Counted from the stretch's first letter, positions 44,805 to 57,009 are shown. The stretch is 64,000 nt of DNA from Verrucomicrobiales bacterium (GCA_018003315.1 JAGNEJ010000001.1:124001-188000), one strand, 5' to 3'. Numbers and translations are program-made. Notes: generated from the letters alone by a model not told the origin.

Positions 44805-45566
44805 ATGGCCGAAGGCGATTCCTACAACCGGAACCACCAGTCGCACGATTCCCGGGCGCTGCTGGCCCGGTGGCGGAAAGTGGCCCGGCTCGCGGGCCTG
44901 CAGGGGCGGGTGCTGCTGCAAACGCCGGGCGGATTTTCCGTTCCCGCCTATTTCAGCAGGAACCGCACCTCCCCCGCGCTGTATCTTTCCGCCGGCGTGC
45001 ACGGAGATGAGCCCGCGCCAGTTTCCGCCCTTCTGGAATGGGCGGAGGCGAACCTTGCGCGTCTGAAATCCGCCTGCGTCGTGATTCTCCCGCTGGTCAA
45101 TCCGGATGGACTGGCCGCGAACACCCGGGTGGACGGTGCGGGCATCGACCTCAACCGCCATTTCCACGACGCCACCCACCCGCTCATCCGTGCCTGGCAA
45201 AATCTGGTCGCTGGTCGGCGCTTTGAACTCGGTCTCATGCTGCATGAGGACTACGATGCCCGCGGAGCCTATTGTTATGAGCTGAGTGAACACGGCGGAC
45301 TTGCGGACGCACTGCTCCCGCCGGTGGATCCTGTGCTGCCGCGCGACCCGCGGGGCCGCATTGACGGGCGCACGGCGAAAAACGGGATCATCCAGCGGAA
45401 AAATCCACCGCTGGACCTGCCGGGGCTGCCGGAGGCGATTGCGCTTTACCGGACAGGCGCCGCGGCCACGCTCACCTTTGAAACCCCCTCGGAATTTGCC
45501 CTCCACCAACGGGTGCAGGCACACCGTACCTTTCTCGATGCCGCCGCCGACTCGCTGGGCATTTGA
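44805..45566 (+). CDS. M14/succinylglutamate-desuccinylase-type zinc carboxypeptidase-like protein
   Basis: 253 residues from MAEGDSYNRN. The zinc motif of the M14 and aspartoacylase families is seen as GVHGDEPAP (His 66, Glu 69), followed by the substrate-binding LVNPDGLAANTRVDGAGIDL with NRHFHD, the third-ligand-region block MLHEDYDARGAYCYE and a late LTFETPSEFALHQ that carries the usual catalytic Glu. No signal peptide, so probably cytoplasmic; the substrate could be a peptide or an N-acyl amino acid. It begins 34 bases after the glnB stop on the same strand. Confidence 0.82.
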   Translation: MAEGDSYNRNHQSHDSRALLARWRKVARLAGLQGRVLLQTPGGFSVPAYFSRNRTSPALYLSAGVHGDEPAPVSALLEWAEANLARLKSACVVILPLVNPDGLAANTRVDGAGIDLNRHFHDATHPLIRAWQNLVAGRRFELGLMLHEDYDARGAYCYELSEHGGLADALLPPVDPVLPRDPRGRIDGRTAKNGIIQRKNPPLDLPGLPEAIALYRTGAAATLTFETPSEFALHQRVQAHRTFLDAAADSLGI

Positions 45567-45650
45567 ATTTCATCCGCCTGCCAGCCTGCGCCCTATTGGC
45601 GGAACGGGAAATGCTGTTGCCTGCGCAGGTCCGGTGGTATTGGAACCGGC

Positions 45651-47693
45651 ATGATGCATCGATTGTTCCTTCTGCTGGCCGGGGCTTCATTCGCCGCCGC
45701 CTCCCCGGACGTGGTGATTTACGGCGGCACCTCCGCCGGCATCACCGCCGCAGTGCAGACCGCACGGATGGGAAAATCCGTCGTCCTCATCGAACCGGGC
45801 CGCCACCTCGGGGGCCTGACGAGCGGCGGCCTTGGGATGACCGATTCCGGGGACAACCGCGCCATCGGCGGAATGGCGCGGGAGTTTTACCAGCGCCTGA
45901 AGGCGCATTATTCGCAGGATGCCGCATGGCGTCAGGAAAAGCGGGAGGCCTATGCCTATTATCGTGAGTCGCAGGATGCCATCTGGCGGTTCGAGCCGCA
46001 TGTGGCGGAGAAAATTCTGCGGGAGATGCTGGCGGAGGCATCGGTGTCCGTCATTTGCGGCGAACGCCTGGACCTGGGCAATGGAGTCACCAAATCCGGC
46101 GGCGTCATTGCGTCGATCCGGATGGAAAGCGGTCGGGAATTTTCCGGAAAATGCTTCATCGACGCCACCTATGAAGGCGACCTCATGGCCAAAGCCGGCG
46201 TTTCCTATCATGTCGGACGCGAGGCCAACGCAGTCTATGGAGAAACGCTCAACGGCGTGCAGGTCGGCCATGCCACCAAACATCAGTTCACCGCCGAGGT
46301 GGACCCATTCATCGTTCCGGGCAGTCCTGCCAGCGGACTGCTGCCGGGCATTCAGAAGGAAGGACCGGGAACCGAGGGCGGCGCAGACTGGCGGGTGCAG
46401 GCGTATTGTTATCGGGTGTGCATGACCGATGTGGATGCCAACAAAGTCCCGTGGCCGAAGCCGGAGGGTTACGATCCGCAGCGCTACGAGCTGGGTCTGC
46501 GCTATGCGCTGGCAGGCAACCGCGTCTGGATGAAGCCGGATTTCCTGCCCAACCGCAAAACCGACACCAACAACAACGGCGCCTTTTCCAGCGACAACCT
46601 CGGCATGAACTACGGCTATCCCGACGGGGACTACGCCGCCCGGGAAAAAATCCTGCGGGAGCACCAGACCTATCAAAAGGGCTTCTACTGGTTTTTTGCC
46701 AACGACCCCCGGGTGCCGGAGGAGGTGCGCAAGGAGTTCCGGCAGTTTGGACTGGCGAAGGATGAATTCACTGACAACGGCCATTGGCCGCATCAGATTT
46801 ATGTGAGGGAGGCGCGCCGGATGTGCAGCGACTACGTCCACACCGAACACGACTGCCGCCGCACCCGCGAAACGCCGGAATCCGCGGGGATGGGCAGCTA
46901 CAACATGGATTCCCACAACGTGCAGCGCTACGTGGACTCCCGTGGAGTTGTCAGGAACGAAGGGGACATTCAGGTTTCGCCCGGCGGGGCCTACCGCATT
47001 TCCTTCCGCAGTCTGCGTCCAAAAAGGGAGGAATGCACCAATCTGCTGGTTCCGGTCTGTCTTTCCAGCAGCCACATCGCCTATGGGAGCATCCGCATGG
47101 AACCGGTTTTCATGATCCTTGGCCAGAGCGCCGCCACGGCCGCCTGCCTGAGCATCGACCTCGGGTGCGCGATTCAGGATGTACCCTATGCGAAGCTGCG
47201 TGAACGGCTGCTGGCGGACAAACAGGTGCTGGAACTCGCGACCCCGGCAAAGCCCAAGCCCGCCGGCGGCATCGCCCTCCAGGGGCTGGCGGGAATGGTC
47301 ATCGACGACACGCAGGCGAAACGCACGGGGGGCTGGGTGGAAAGCACCTCGGCTCCCGGCCACCTCGGCGCCGGGTATCTGCATGACAACGCCGCCGGCA
47401 AAGGCTGCACCATCCGCTTTCCTTTCACCGTGCCGCAGGATGGCACCTACGAAGTGCGGCTGGCCTACACGGCGATGGCCAATCGCGCATCCAATGCCAC
47501 CGTGGTCCTTTTTGCCGCAGACGGGGAGAAACGCATGAAGGTGAATCAGAAGCAGGCCCCCAGGGAGGCCCCATTTCATTCCCTGGGGAAATTCGTTTTC
47601 CGCCGCGGTGTGCCGTCGGGCGTGGAGCTGCGCAACGAGGGCGCAGACGGCCACGTCATCGCCGACGCGGTGCAGGTCCTGCCTGTGCCCTGA
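45651..47693 (+). CDS. Exported FAD-dependent oxidoreductase with a C-terminal beta domain
   Basis: 680 residues with a signal peptide (MMHRLFLLLAGASFAAASPD). The FAD-binding N-terminus reads VVIYGGTSAGITAAVQTARM then VVLIEPGRHLGGLTSGGLG, as in the FAD_oxidored (PF12831-type) family abundant in polysaccharide-degrading bacteria. The flavin-binding closure GGAYRISFRSLRPKR and EPVFMILGQSAATAACLSID lies near 445-500. The last 135 residues (GGWVESTSAPGHLGAGYLHD, then YEVRLAYTAMANRASNATVV) form a golvesin/xanthan-lyase-type beta-sandwich. It probably acts outside the cytoplasm on a sugar; the substrate is unknown. Confidence 0.87.
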   Translation: MMHRLFLLLAGASFAAASPDVVIYGGTSAGITAAVQTARMGKSVVLIEPGRHLGGLTSGGLGMTDSGDNRAIGGMAREFYQRLKAHYSQDAAWRQEKREAYAYYRESQDAIWRFEPHVAEKILREMLAEASVSVICGERLDLGNGVTKSGGVIASIRMESGREFSGKCFIDATYEGDLMAKAGVSYHVGREANAVYGETLNGVQVGHATKHQFTAEVDPFIVPGSPASGLLPGIQKEGPGTEGGADWRVQAYCYRVCMTDVDANKVPWPKPEGYDPQRYELGLRYALAGNRVWMKPDFLPNRKTDTNNNGAFSSDNLGMNYGYPDGDYAAREKILREHQTYQKGFYWFFANDPRVPEEVRKEFRQFGLAKDEFTDNGHWPHQIYVREARRMCSDYVHTEHDCRRTRETPESAGMGSYNMDSHNVQRYVDSRGVVRNEGDIQVSPGGAYRISFRSLRPKREECTNLLVPVCLSSSHIAYGSIRMEPVFMILGQSAATAACLSIDLGCAIQDVPYAKLRERLLADKQVLELATPAKPKPAGGIALQGLAGMVIDDTQAKRTGGWVESTSAPGHLGAGYLHDNAAGKGCTIRFPFTVPQDGTYEVRLAYTAMANRASNATVVLFAADGEKRMKVNQKQAPREAPFHSLGKFVFRRGVPSGVELRNEGADGHVIADAVQVLPVP

Positions 47694-47782
47694 CGGCGGC
47701 CGCCGCCGGGCCGGAGGAATTCCGGCAGGATCATTCCCGTTGATTTTGGAAGGCAGGGGAGTCAATTGCCTGCCCCAGTTGC

Positions 47783-49348
47783 ATGGGAGCCACTTCAACC
47801 CATTCCACCTTGCAAAAGCTGCCCAATCCGTTCCGTGAAGACTTGACCACCCGCCTGCGGCCCGACCCCTGCACGGTGGTCATCTTCGGGGCTTCCGGCG
47901 ACCTCACCAGCCGCAAGCTCATCCCTGCCATTTACAATCTCGCCGCGCAAAGCGAGCTGCCTCCGACGCTCAAAGTGGTGGGCTTTGCCCGCCGGGAGAA
48001 ATCAGACGCCTCGTTCCGGGCTGAACTGGAGGAAATGAACCGGAAAGTGTCCCGGTCCGGCCACAGCGCGCAGTTCTGGGAATCCTTCAGCAACAGTATT
48101 TTCTACCACCAGAGCGAATTCGAAGACACGGCTGGATATCGCCGCCTGGCGGAACTGCTGACCCGCCTGGATGCGGAAGGTGCGGGCGGAAACCGCTTGT
48201 TTTACCTGGCCTCCGCACCGGATTATTTCGCCCCGATCCTGGAGCAGTTGCAGGTGACCGGGCTGAACGTGGCAGCCGCGGAAGGAAAATGGTCGCGGGT
48301 GGTGGTGGAAAAGCCGTTCGGCACCAACCTGGCCACCGCCCAGCGGCTCAATGGGATCGTCAACGATGTCTTCGACGAACAGGACACCTACCGGATCGAC
48401 CACTACCTGGGGAAGGAAACCGCGCAGAACATCATGGTGCTGCGGTTTGCAAACTCCATTTTCGAAGCGGTGTGGAACAACCGCTACATCGACCATGTGC
48501 AGATCACCTGTGCGGAGAATCTGGGCATGGAAGGCGGACGCGGCGGCTACTACGACAAGGCCGGCGCACTGCGGGACATGGTGCAAAACCACCTGCTCCA
48601 GCTCCTCAGCCTGGTGGCCATGGAACCTCCGCCGGACCTTTCCCCCGACGGGGTGCGCGACGAAAAGGTGAAAGTCCTGCGCGCCCTGCGTCCCTTCAAG
48701 GACGCCGCCGATGTCGGACGCAATGTCATCCGCGCCCAATACAGCGCGGGCGTGGTGGATGGAAAACTGGCCGCCGGCTACCGGCAGGAGGACCGGGTGG
48801 ACCCCGCCAGCAGCACGGAAACCTACGTGGCGCTGCGCGCCCGCATCGACAACTGGCGGTGGGAAGGCGTGCCATTTTTTGTCAGGGTCGGCAAACAGTT
48901 GCCGAAGAAAAGCACGGAAATCTCGCTGCACTTCAAGAAGCCGCCGCGGGTGCTTTTCAACAAGAGCGCCACCGTGGACTCCAGCAACGTACTGACCATC
49001 CGCATCCAGCCAGACGAGGGCATCTCACTGCGCATGCACTCCAAAATGCCCGGAGCCGCCATGCGGGTGGAACAGGTGAAGATGGATTTCCACTACAGCT
49101 CCAGTTTCGGCAAGGCCAGCCCCGAAGCCTACGAACGCCTGCTGCTCGACGCCATGGCCGGCGACGCGACCCTTTTCGCCCGGCGCGACGAAGTCGAAAA
49201 CGCCTGGCGCTACGTCGATCAAATCGAGCAGGCCTGGCACGCCAGCCCGAACCCGCCGCCGATGTGCGAATATCCCGCCGGCACCTGGGGGCCGAAGGAG
49301 GCGGACGAACTCTTGGAACGCGACGGACGTTCCTGGCGCCGACTGTAG
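47783..49348 (+). CDS. zwf: Glucose-6-phosphate 1-dehydrogenase
   Basis: 521 residues, the usual length. The nucleotide-binding segment is VVIFGASGDLTSRKLIPAIY and the active-site signature RIDHYLGKE lies at residues 204-212. EKPFGTNLATAQRLN and FANSIFEAVWNNRYIDHVQI are further family blocks. It makes 6-phosphogluconolactone and NADPH at the entry of the oxidative pentose phosphate pathway. No pgl or gnd gene is adjacent. The acetyl-CoA synthetase gene follows 144 bases on. Confidence 0.97.
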   Translation: MGATSTHSTLQKLPNPFREDLTTRLRPDPCTVVIFGASGDLTSRKLIPAIYNLAAQSELPPTLKVVGFARREKSDASFRAELEEMNRKVSRSGHSAQFWESFSNSIFYHQSEFEDTAGYRRLAELLTRLDAEGAGGNRLFYLASAPDYFAPILEQLQVTGLNVAAAEGKWSRVVVEKPFGTNLATAQRLNGIVNDVFDEQDTYRIDHYLGKETAQNIMVLRFANSIFEAVWNNRYIDHVQITCAENLGMEGGRGGYYDKAGALRDMVQNHLLQLLSLVAMEPPPDLSPDGVRDEKVKVLRALRPFKDAADVGRNVIRAQYSAGVVDGKLAAGYRQEDRVDPASSTETYVALRARIDNWRWEGVPFFVRVGKQLPKKSTEISLHFKKPPRVLFNKSATVDSSNVLTIRIQPDEGISLRMHSKMPGAAMRVEQVKMDFHYSSSFGKASPEAYERLLLDAMAGDATLFARRDEVENAWRYVDQIEQAWHASPNPPPMCEYPAGTWGPKEADELLERDGRSWRRL

Positions 49349-49492
49349 CCGCATCTCGCATCTGGACAAATCCGGGCGGCAGGATAAAGGAAAATCCTTC
49401 GCTTTACCCAACACTGCCTCCGTCTGCCCGCCCAGGGCTTGGGCGGGCACATCCGCTCCGACCCTCACATCCGCTCATCCCACTGCTGTCCC

Positions 49493-51457
<1,965 letters not shown>

Positions 51458-51701
51458 GGGCGATCCCACCGCAGTGGCGGTTCGCACAGGAATGAGCGCC
51501 GCTCATTTTGAACGCGCATTGGAACAACCACCAATTTAACAGGAGGACTGCAGATCCGAAATCCTGCACTGCGATCACAGCGCGAATCAACCGCCCACCG
51601 CAGCGCTGCGTCTGGCGTGCGACCGGAGCAACACGCGGGAGCCTGGTTTCCGCCTGTTTGCGGCTTTGCAGGACGGCGCGCCGTGGCCATAGTAGCACCT
51701 C

Positions 51702-53012
51702 ATGAAATCCGCATGCCTTGTTCTGGGTCTTTCGATGACATCCGTGCTGGCCGACTGGCCGCAGTGGATGGGAGAACAGCGCGACGGCATTTACCGTGAC
51801 GGAGCGGTGGCCGAGACCTTTCCCAAAGGCGGACCGCCGGTGCTCTGGCGTCATCCCGTTGGCGGCGGCTATGCGGGACCAGCGGTGAGCGGCGGTCTGG
51901 TTTTCCTGCAAGACCGCGTGGAGGATGGCAAACAGGACGCCAGCGGCGGCAAAACCGGCATCGAGCGGGTCTGGTGCCTGGAGGCGAAATCCGGCACGGT
52001 GAAATGGAAGCGCGAATGGCCGGTGAGCTACACCATCGACTACGGCAGCGGCCCCCGGGCCACGCCCACGGTGCACGGCGGACTGGCCTACGTGCTGGGT
52101 GCGGAGGGCGGGCTGCGCTGCCTGAAAACGGGCGATGGAACCAGCGTTTGGGAAGTGGAATTAAAATCCCAGTTTCAGTGCCAGACGCCCACCTGGGGAT
52201 TTGCCGCGCATCCGGTGATTTTTCGCGATCAGGTCCTGACATTGGCCGGGGGCAGCGGCAGCGCCTGCGTGGCGCTGGACCGGATGACCGGAAAGGAACA
52301 ATGGCGCGCCCTTTCCGCCGGGCAGGTCGGCTACAGCCCACCGCTCATCACCCCGCACCACGGCCGCACCGACGCGGTGGTGTGGACGGGCGATGCCATT
52401 TTCGGAATCGATCCCAACACCGGCAAAGAACTGTGGAAAATCCCCTGGACGATCCGCTACGGCGTCAGCATCGCCAATCCCCGCCAGGTTGGCGACACCG
52501 TGCTCATTTCCAGCTACTGGTGCGGCAGCAGAATGCTGCGGCTGCAGGCCGATGGCAGCACGCCGGAAACGCTCTGGCAGACGGAGGTGGAAAGCGACAA
52601 GCGCACCACGCACCTCAACGCCCTGATGTGCACCCCGCTGCCGCGGGACGGGCACGTTTACGGCGTGTGCAGTTACGGCCAGTTGCGCTGTCTGGAATGG
52701 GCCACCGGCGTCCGGAAATGGGAAAACCTTTCCGCAACCACCGGGGCGGAAGCGGTCTGGGGCACCGCTTTCCTGACACAAATCGGCCAGAACAGCGAAC
52801 GCTGCATGATTTTCAACGAACGCGGCGAACTCATCCTCGCGCGGCTCACTCCGGAAGCCTTCCGCGAAACTGCCAGGGCCAAAATCATCGAGCCCAATGC
52901 GCGGGACGTTTCCCAGCGCAAGCTGGTCTGGAGCCATCCGGCCTATGCAGGCGGTGCCTGTTTTGCGCGGAATGATTCGGAGATCGTCTGTGTGCAGCTG
53001 CCGGTGGAGTGA
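51702..53012 (+). CDS. Exported PQQ-like beta-propeller protein
   Basis: 436 residues with a signal peptide ending at VLA, followed by the motif DWPQWMGEQRDGIYR that opens many such proteins in Planctomycetes and Verrucomicrobia. Repeated blades with A-x-x-x-G-x-x-x-W ends are visible (LEAKSGTVKWKREWP, LDRMTGKEQWRAL, IDPNTGKELWKIPW, LEWATGVRKWENL). It has the fold of PQQ-binding propellers such as BamB, with no evidence of bound cofactor. The 244-base spacer before it shows no other gene. Confidence 0.87.
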   Translation: MKSACLVLGLSMTSVLADWPQWMGEQRDGIYRDGAVAETFPKGGPPVLWRHPVGGGYAGPAVSGGLVFLQDRVEDGKQDASGGKTGIERVWCLEAKSGTVKWKREWPVSYTIDYGSGPRATPTVHGGLAYVLGAEGGLRCLKTGDGTSVWEVELKSQFQCQTPTWGFAAHPVIFRDQVLTLAGGSGSACVALDRMTGKEQWRALSAGQVGYSPPLITPHHGRTDAVVWTGDAIFGIDPNTGKELWKIPWTIRYGVSIANPRQVGDTVLISSYWCGSRMLRLQADGSTPETLWQTEVESDKRTTHLNALMCTPLPRDGHVYGVCSYGQLRCLEWATGVRKWENLSATTGAEAVWGTAFLTQIGQNSERCMIFNERGELILARLTPEAFRETARAKIIEPNARDVSQRKLVWSHPAYAGGACFARNDSEIVCVQLPVE

Positions 53013-53042
53013 CGGTGCTCCGCATCCTCCGCCGCCAGGCAT

Positions 53043-54185
53043 TCACGCGATACCGTCCGGAGTTGGCAGCGCAATGTCAGGCAGGTCCTCCCAGGCGGGC
53101 AGCAATGTTTCCGAAGCCCGGCTGGCGGCAGCGTCCAGACATCCGACGAAGATCCGCGTGGCCTCTGCCTCCGCCGCGGCATCAAAGTCCAGCCCGTTGA
53201 TGGCGGCATCCGCTGCATAGCGCCGGTCCAGCACGGAAGATTCGCTGAGAAATCGCTCGCGCAGGGTTTCCGGAGAATCCTCCGCATTTCCCAGCCGGGA
53301 AAGGAGCAGGGCGGCAATTTCCACCGCGGCATCGAGCAGTCCCGTTCCTGCACCAGCGGCCGCCAGCGGGTGGTGCCGGTGATCGTAAGCCGTCGTTAGG
53401 GCGCTCTGGCAATACTGTTCGACGGGAAGCATCCGCACCATTTCCAGCAAAACCGACGTTTCCAGCGCCCAGCCGGGTGACAATCTCAACCGGGCCGCCA
53501 AACGGCGATCGAACGCGATTTCCCCGGCCAACGGGTAGCGGAAGTGTTTCAGCAGCGCGGCGGATCCGGTGCAGTCCTTCACGGTGGGCAGGCAGTTCAC
53601 CAGCGGAGCGAAAAGCCTGCGCGTCAGGCGACCGTGAAGCTGGCGGGAAAACCGGGCATAGTATCCCTTGCAGAAACGGAACCCGAACTGCGGATGCGCG
53701 ACCGGATAGACCAGCCGCGCCAGCAGGGATGATTGATAGGCGGCAATGTCGCAGTCATGCAGTGCCACCATTTCTACGCGGCAATGCCGCAGCACCCACC
53801 CCAGGCAAAGCCAGACGTTCCGGCCCTTTCCGGATGCGGGCAGCGGAACGCCAGCGCTGCGGATGCTTGCGATGGTGTGCAGCCAGCCCGGTCCGTCGAG
53901 CCAAAGGATCTCCGCCGGAAGTCCGGCGGTCATGCGTTGGAGGGCGGAACATTCTTCCGGCCCCGCCTGGTCCAGGCCAATGACGATGCGCTCCAGCCAG
54001 CGGACGCTGCGCAGCGCCGCCAGAATGCCCGCCAGCGCCGGAGTGCCGATTTCCCGGGCATGGCACGGCAGCACCAGCACCACCGGACGCACCGCGGTCA
54101 TCTGCTCCAACTGGCGGTGCAGGCAGGCGGCATCATCGGCCAGCCAGTGCAGTGTCGGAATGGGATCCTGCCAAAAATCAGCCAT
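53043..54185 (-). CDS. GT81-like glycosyltransferase (glucosylglycerate/mannosylglycerate type)
   Basis: The start at 54185 (MADFWQDPIPTLHWLADDAA) matches the MADFxQNG...TLH opening that I associate with this family, and gives 380 residues. The GT-A fold landmarks are VVLVLPCHAREIGTPAL, IVIGLDQAGPEECSA, GKGRNVWLCLGWVL, the metal-binding ALHDCDIAAYQSSLL and FRFCKGYYARFSRQLHGRLT. Relatives make glucosyl- or mannosyl-3-phosphoglycerate from a sugar nucleotide, a compatible-solute precursor. No phosphatase gene is next to it, so the product is inferred only. It is convergent with the PQQ-like gene. Confidence 0.75.
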   Translation of the reverse strand: MADFWQDPIPTLHWLADDAACLHRQLEQMTAVRPVVLVLPCHAREIGTPALAGILAALRSVRWLERIVIGLDQAGPEECSALQRMTAGLPAEILWLDGPGWLHTIASIRSAGVPLPASGKGRNVWLCLGWVLRHCRVEMVALHDCDIAAYQSSLLARLVYPVAHPQFGFRFCKGYYARFSRQLHGRLTRRLFAPLVNCLPTVKDCTGSAALLKHFRYPLAGEIAFDRRLAARLRLSPGWALETSVLLEMVRMLPVEQYCQSALTTAYDHRHHPLAAAGAGTGLLDAAVEIAALLLSRLGNAEDSPETLRERFLSESSVLDRRYAADAAINGLDFDAAAEAEATRIFVGCLDAAASRASETLLPAWEDLPDIALPTPDGIA

Positions 54186-54292
54186 GCGCAGCCGGTCCAT
54201 AATGCGCCCGCCGACCTGCGGCAAGCGACGATGTCACCGCGCCGTCTTTTCCTTTGCATCCGGACGTGCCGCCCGCATCATCCGATCCAGTC

Positions 54293-55543
54293 ATGACCTT
54301 TTCCAATCCGTATTTCACCCTGGTGCTCGCGGCGATGCTGGCGGTGCATGCCGTGGGCATGCTCGCCACGATTCTGAACCTGAAGGCGCTGCAACCGGAA
54401 CTGCCCGCGGATTTTCAGGATGTCCTCGACCCCGACGAATACCGGAAATCCCAGGCTTATGCCCGTGAGAGCGCCCGCTTTGAAATGGTTTCCTCCACCG
54501 CGACCCTCCTGGTTTTTCTGGCGTTCTGGCTCAGCGGCGGATTCGCCTGGCTGGATGCGCTGGTGCGTTCCCGGGTGGACGCTCCGGTGATGCAGGGGCT
54601 GGTTTTCGTCAGCCTGCTGTATCTTGGAAACCTGTTCGTTTCGCTGCCGTTCACGATTTATGACACGTTCGTGATCGAGGCCAAATACGGCTTCAACAAG
54701 ACCACTCCGGCCACGTTTATCGCCGATCGGATCAAAGGCTTGCTGCTGGGAGCGCTGCTGGGGCTGCCCCTGCTGGCGCTGCTGCTGTGGGTATTCGGGA
54801 AATATGAACACGCCTGGATCTGGGCCTGGGCAGCCACCACGGCTTTCATGCTGGCGATGCTCTACATCGGCCCGGTCTGGATCATGCCGTTGTTCAACAA
54901 ATTCACCCCGCTCCAGGACGGCCCGCTGAAAGAGGAAGTCACCGCACTGGCGCAGCGCTGCGGGTTTCCCTTCAAGGAGGTCAGCATCATCGACGGCTCC
55001 AAACGCTCCACTCACAGCAATGCGTTCTTTGCGGGCTTTGGCAAAAACAAGCGCATCGCCCTCTACGACACCCTGGTCGAGCAGCAAACCGTGCCCGAAC
55101 TGACCGCGGTTCTGGCCCATGAAATCGGCCATTGCAAGCGCCGCCACATCATCCAGCGCGTCATCCTGAGCATTGTCCACATCGGAGTGCTGTTTTTCCT
55201 GTTCGGACTGTTTCTGAACGAGTCCCGGCTGCGCGAGGCCTTCGGAGTGGCCCAGCCCTCCGTGCATGTCAGCCTGGTGCTGTTCATGCTGGTTTTCCAG
55301 TGTGTGGAGTATGCGTTGGGCATTGTTCTCTCCATGTGGAGCCGGAAACACGAATACGAGGCGGACGCCTATGCCGCCGCCGCCGTAGGCAGTGCGGCCC
55401 CGCTGATCTCCGCCCTGAAGAAGCTCGCAAAACACAATCTTTCCAACCTGACGCCGCATCCGGTTTATGTGTTCCTGAATTATTCCCATCCGCCGCTGCG
55501 GGAGCGTTTCGCCGCCATGCGCAGGCTACCCGCCGGTGCGTGA
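54293..55543 (+). CDS. M48-family CAAX-prenyl-protease-type membrane metallopeptidase
   Basis: The start at 54293 (MTFSNPYFTLVLAAMLAVHA) gives 416 residues with about seven membrane segments. The zinc motif HEIGH is at residues 276-280 (AVLAHEIGHCKRRH), and the third-ligand Glu lies in YEADAYAAAAVG. N-terminal blocks (FVIEAKYGFNKTTPATFIAD) are as in Ste24-type proteases. It probably degrades or processes membrane or lipoproteins. It is divergent from the glycosyltransferase gene and convergent with the MBOAT gene. Confidence 0.94.
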   Translation: MTFSNPYFTLVLAAMLAVHAVGMLATILNLKALQPELPADFQDVLDPDEYRKSQAYARESARFEMVSSTATLLVFLAFWLSGGFAWLDALVRSRVDAPVMQGLVFVSLLYLGNLFVSLPFTIYDTFVIEAKYGFNKTTPATFIADRIKGLLLGALLGLPLLALLLWVFGKYEHAWIWAWAATTAFMLAMLYIGPVWIMPLFNKFTPLQDGPLKEEVTALAQRCGFPFKEVSIIDGSKRSTHSNAFFAGFGKNKRIALYDTLVEQQTVPELTAVLAHEIGHCKRRHIIQRVILSIVHIGVLFFLFGLFLNESRLREAFGVAQPSVHVSLVLFMLVFQCVEYALGIVLSMWSRKHEYEADAYAAAAVGSAAPLISALKKLAKHNLSNLTPHPVYVFLNYSHPPLRERFAAMRRLPAGA

Positions 55544-55580
55544 CCCCGCGCTTCCCGTCCCACCTCACCACACCCCGGCT

Positions 55581-57008
55581 TCAGAACTGGAAATAAATGA
55601 AGTCGGAAGCGGCAGGACTGCGCAGCACCAGAATCGCCACGAGCAGCACCGCGGCGGCCGCAGACTGGAGGGCAAGCCACCGGATTCCGGGAAAATTGGC
55701 CTCGGCGGAATCCGCATGTTTTTCCAGCCAGCGGTCGATGGCCGCATGCACGGCCAGCGGCCAGGCGTAAAAGCAGACGTTGACGACCAGATAGAGGCCG
55801 GCACGCCAGTCGTCAGCGGAAGCCTGGCGCGGGTCGAGCGTCAAGTAGTTCCACAGTGCATCCAGGTTTTGCTCCCGGAAGAACAGCCAGCCGAACTGCA
55901 CCAGCAAAAAGGTTAGCAGAACCTGCGGCCATTTCCAAAACCGCGCCGGACGCCAGCGTTCGGGTCCCTTTTCCCAAAACCGCCAGATCACAAGCAGCAG
56001 GCCGTGGAAGCCCCCCCAGAGGATGAAATTCCAGGAGGCTCCGTGCCAGAGTCCTGACAAAAGAAACGTGGCCATGAGATTGAACACAACGCGCCCCGAG
56101 GAGCACCGGGAGCCTCCCAGAGGAATGTAAACGTAGTCGCGAAACCAGGTGGAGAGCGAGATGTGCCACCGCCGCCAGAATTCCGTGGGTGATGCGGCGC
56201 AATACGGATGCCGGAAATTCTGCATCAACTCAAAGCCCATGAGCCGCGCCACTCCGCGGGCAATGTCGGAATAAGCGGAAAAATCCGCATAGATCTGGAT
56301 GCCAAAGGCAAATACACCGGCCCAGAGCACCGGCCAGGGAGGGTCCGCAAGCGAAAAAACCTTGTTGGCCACCAGCGCGGCATTGTCGGCAATCGCCAGC
56401 TTTTTCAGGTAACCCCACAAGACCAGCACCACCGCACCCCGAACGGCACGGGAATCAAAAATGCGCTTGAGTTCCAACTGCGCCAGCAGGTGTCCGGCCC
56501 GTTCGATGGGGCCGGCGACGAGCTGGGGGAAGAACGACACAAACAAAAGATAGTCTGGCAGGCTTTTCCTGGGTTTGATTTCCCCGCGGAACACATCCAC
56601 CACATAGGAGGCGCTCTGGAAGGTATAGAAGGAAATGCCGACGGGCAGCAGCTTGGCGACTTGTTCCGGGGAGAGCCAGTGGAAGCCCAGCGCATGCACG
56701 ATCCCCACGGCGTGGCCGCCGGTGAAGAAATCGAGGTATTTGAAACTGCAGAGAATCGTGAAATTCGTGCCCAGGGTGAGGGCGAGCAGTTTTTTGCGGT
56801 GCTGCGGGCGGGCCACCATCGCGTTGGAAGTCAGCCAGTCGATGGTGGAGGTGAAGGCGATGAGGCCCAGATACCACGGATGGACGTAACCGTAGAACAG
56901 ATAGCTGGCAGCGAGCAGGAAGAGGTTCTGCCCGCGCAGCGGCAGCGCCCAGTAAACGCCGAGCACCACCGCGAGAAAGACCAGGAAGTCGAGGCTGTGA
57001 AAAATCAT
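55581..57008 (-). CDS. MBOAT-family membrane O-acyltransferase (AlgI-like)
   Basis: 475 residues from MIFHSLDFLVFLAVVLGVYW, with about a dozen membrane helices. Hallmarks of the AlgI/DltB group are present: NLFLLAASYLFYGYVHPWYL, PVGISFYTFQSASYVVDVFR, FPQLVAGPIERAGHLLAQL, SPTEFWRRWHISLSTWFRDY and the invariant His in LLSGLWHGASWNFILWG. It moves acyl groups, usually acetyl, across the membrane for modification of an exopolymer. It follows the SGNH gene with one base between them (TGACATG), so the two form one acylation unit. Confidence 0.94.
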   Translation of the reverse strand: MIFHSLDFLVFLAVVLGVYWALPLRGQNLFLLAASYLFYGYVHPWYLGLIAFTSTIDWLTSNAMVARPQHRKKLLALTLGTNFTILCSFKYLDFFTGGHAVGIVHALGFHWLSPEQVAKLLPVGISFYTFQSASYVVDVFRGEIKPRKSLPDYLLFVSFFPQLVAGPIERAGHLLAQLELKRIFDSRAVRGAVVLVLWGYLKKLAIADNAALVANKVFSLADPPWPVLWAGVFAFGIQIYADFSAYSDIARGVARLMGFELMQNFRHPYCAASPTEFWRRWHISLSTWFRDYVYIPLGGSRCSSGRVVFNLMATFLLSGLWHGASWNFILWGGFHGLLLVIWRFWEKGPERWRPARFWKWPQVLLTFLLVQFGWLFFREQNLDALWNYLTLDPRQASADDWRAGLYLVVNVCFYAWPLAVHAAIDRWLEKHADSAEANFPGIRWLALQSAAAAVLLVAILVLRSPAASDFIYFQF

Positions 57009-57009
57009 G

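Noticed and set aside
47694-47782. GC palindromes between the FAD oxidoreductase and zwf genes
   Set aside because: Short CGG/CCG runs of low complexity without a U-tract; no clear terminator or operator.
45687-47798. Long open frame opposite the FAD oxidoreductase gene
   Set aside because: Antisense to a gene with signal peptide and FAD motifs; no recognisable domain of its own.
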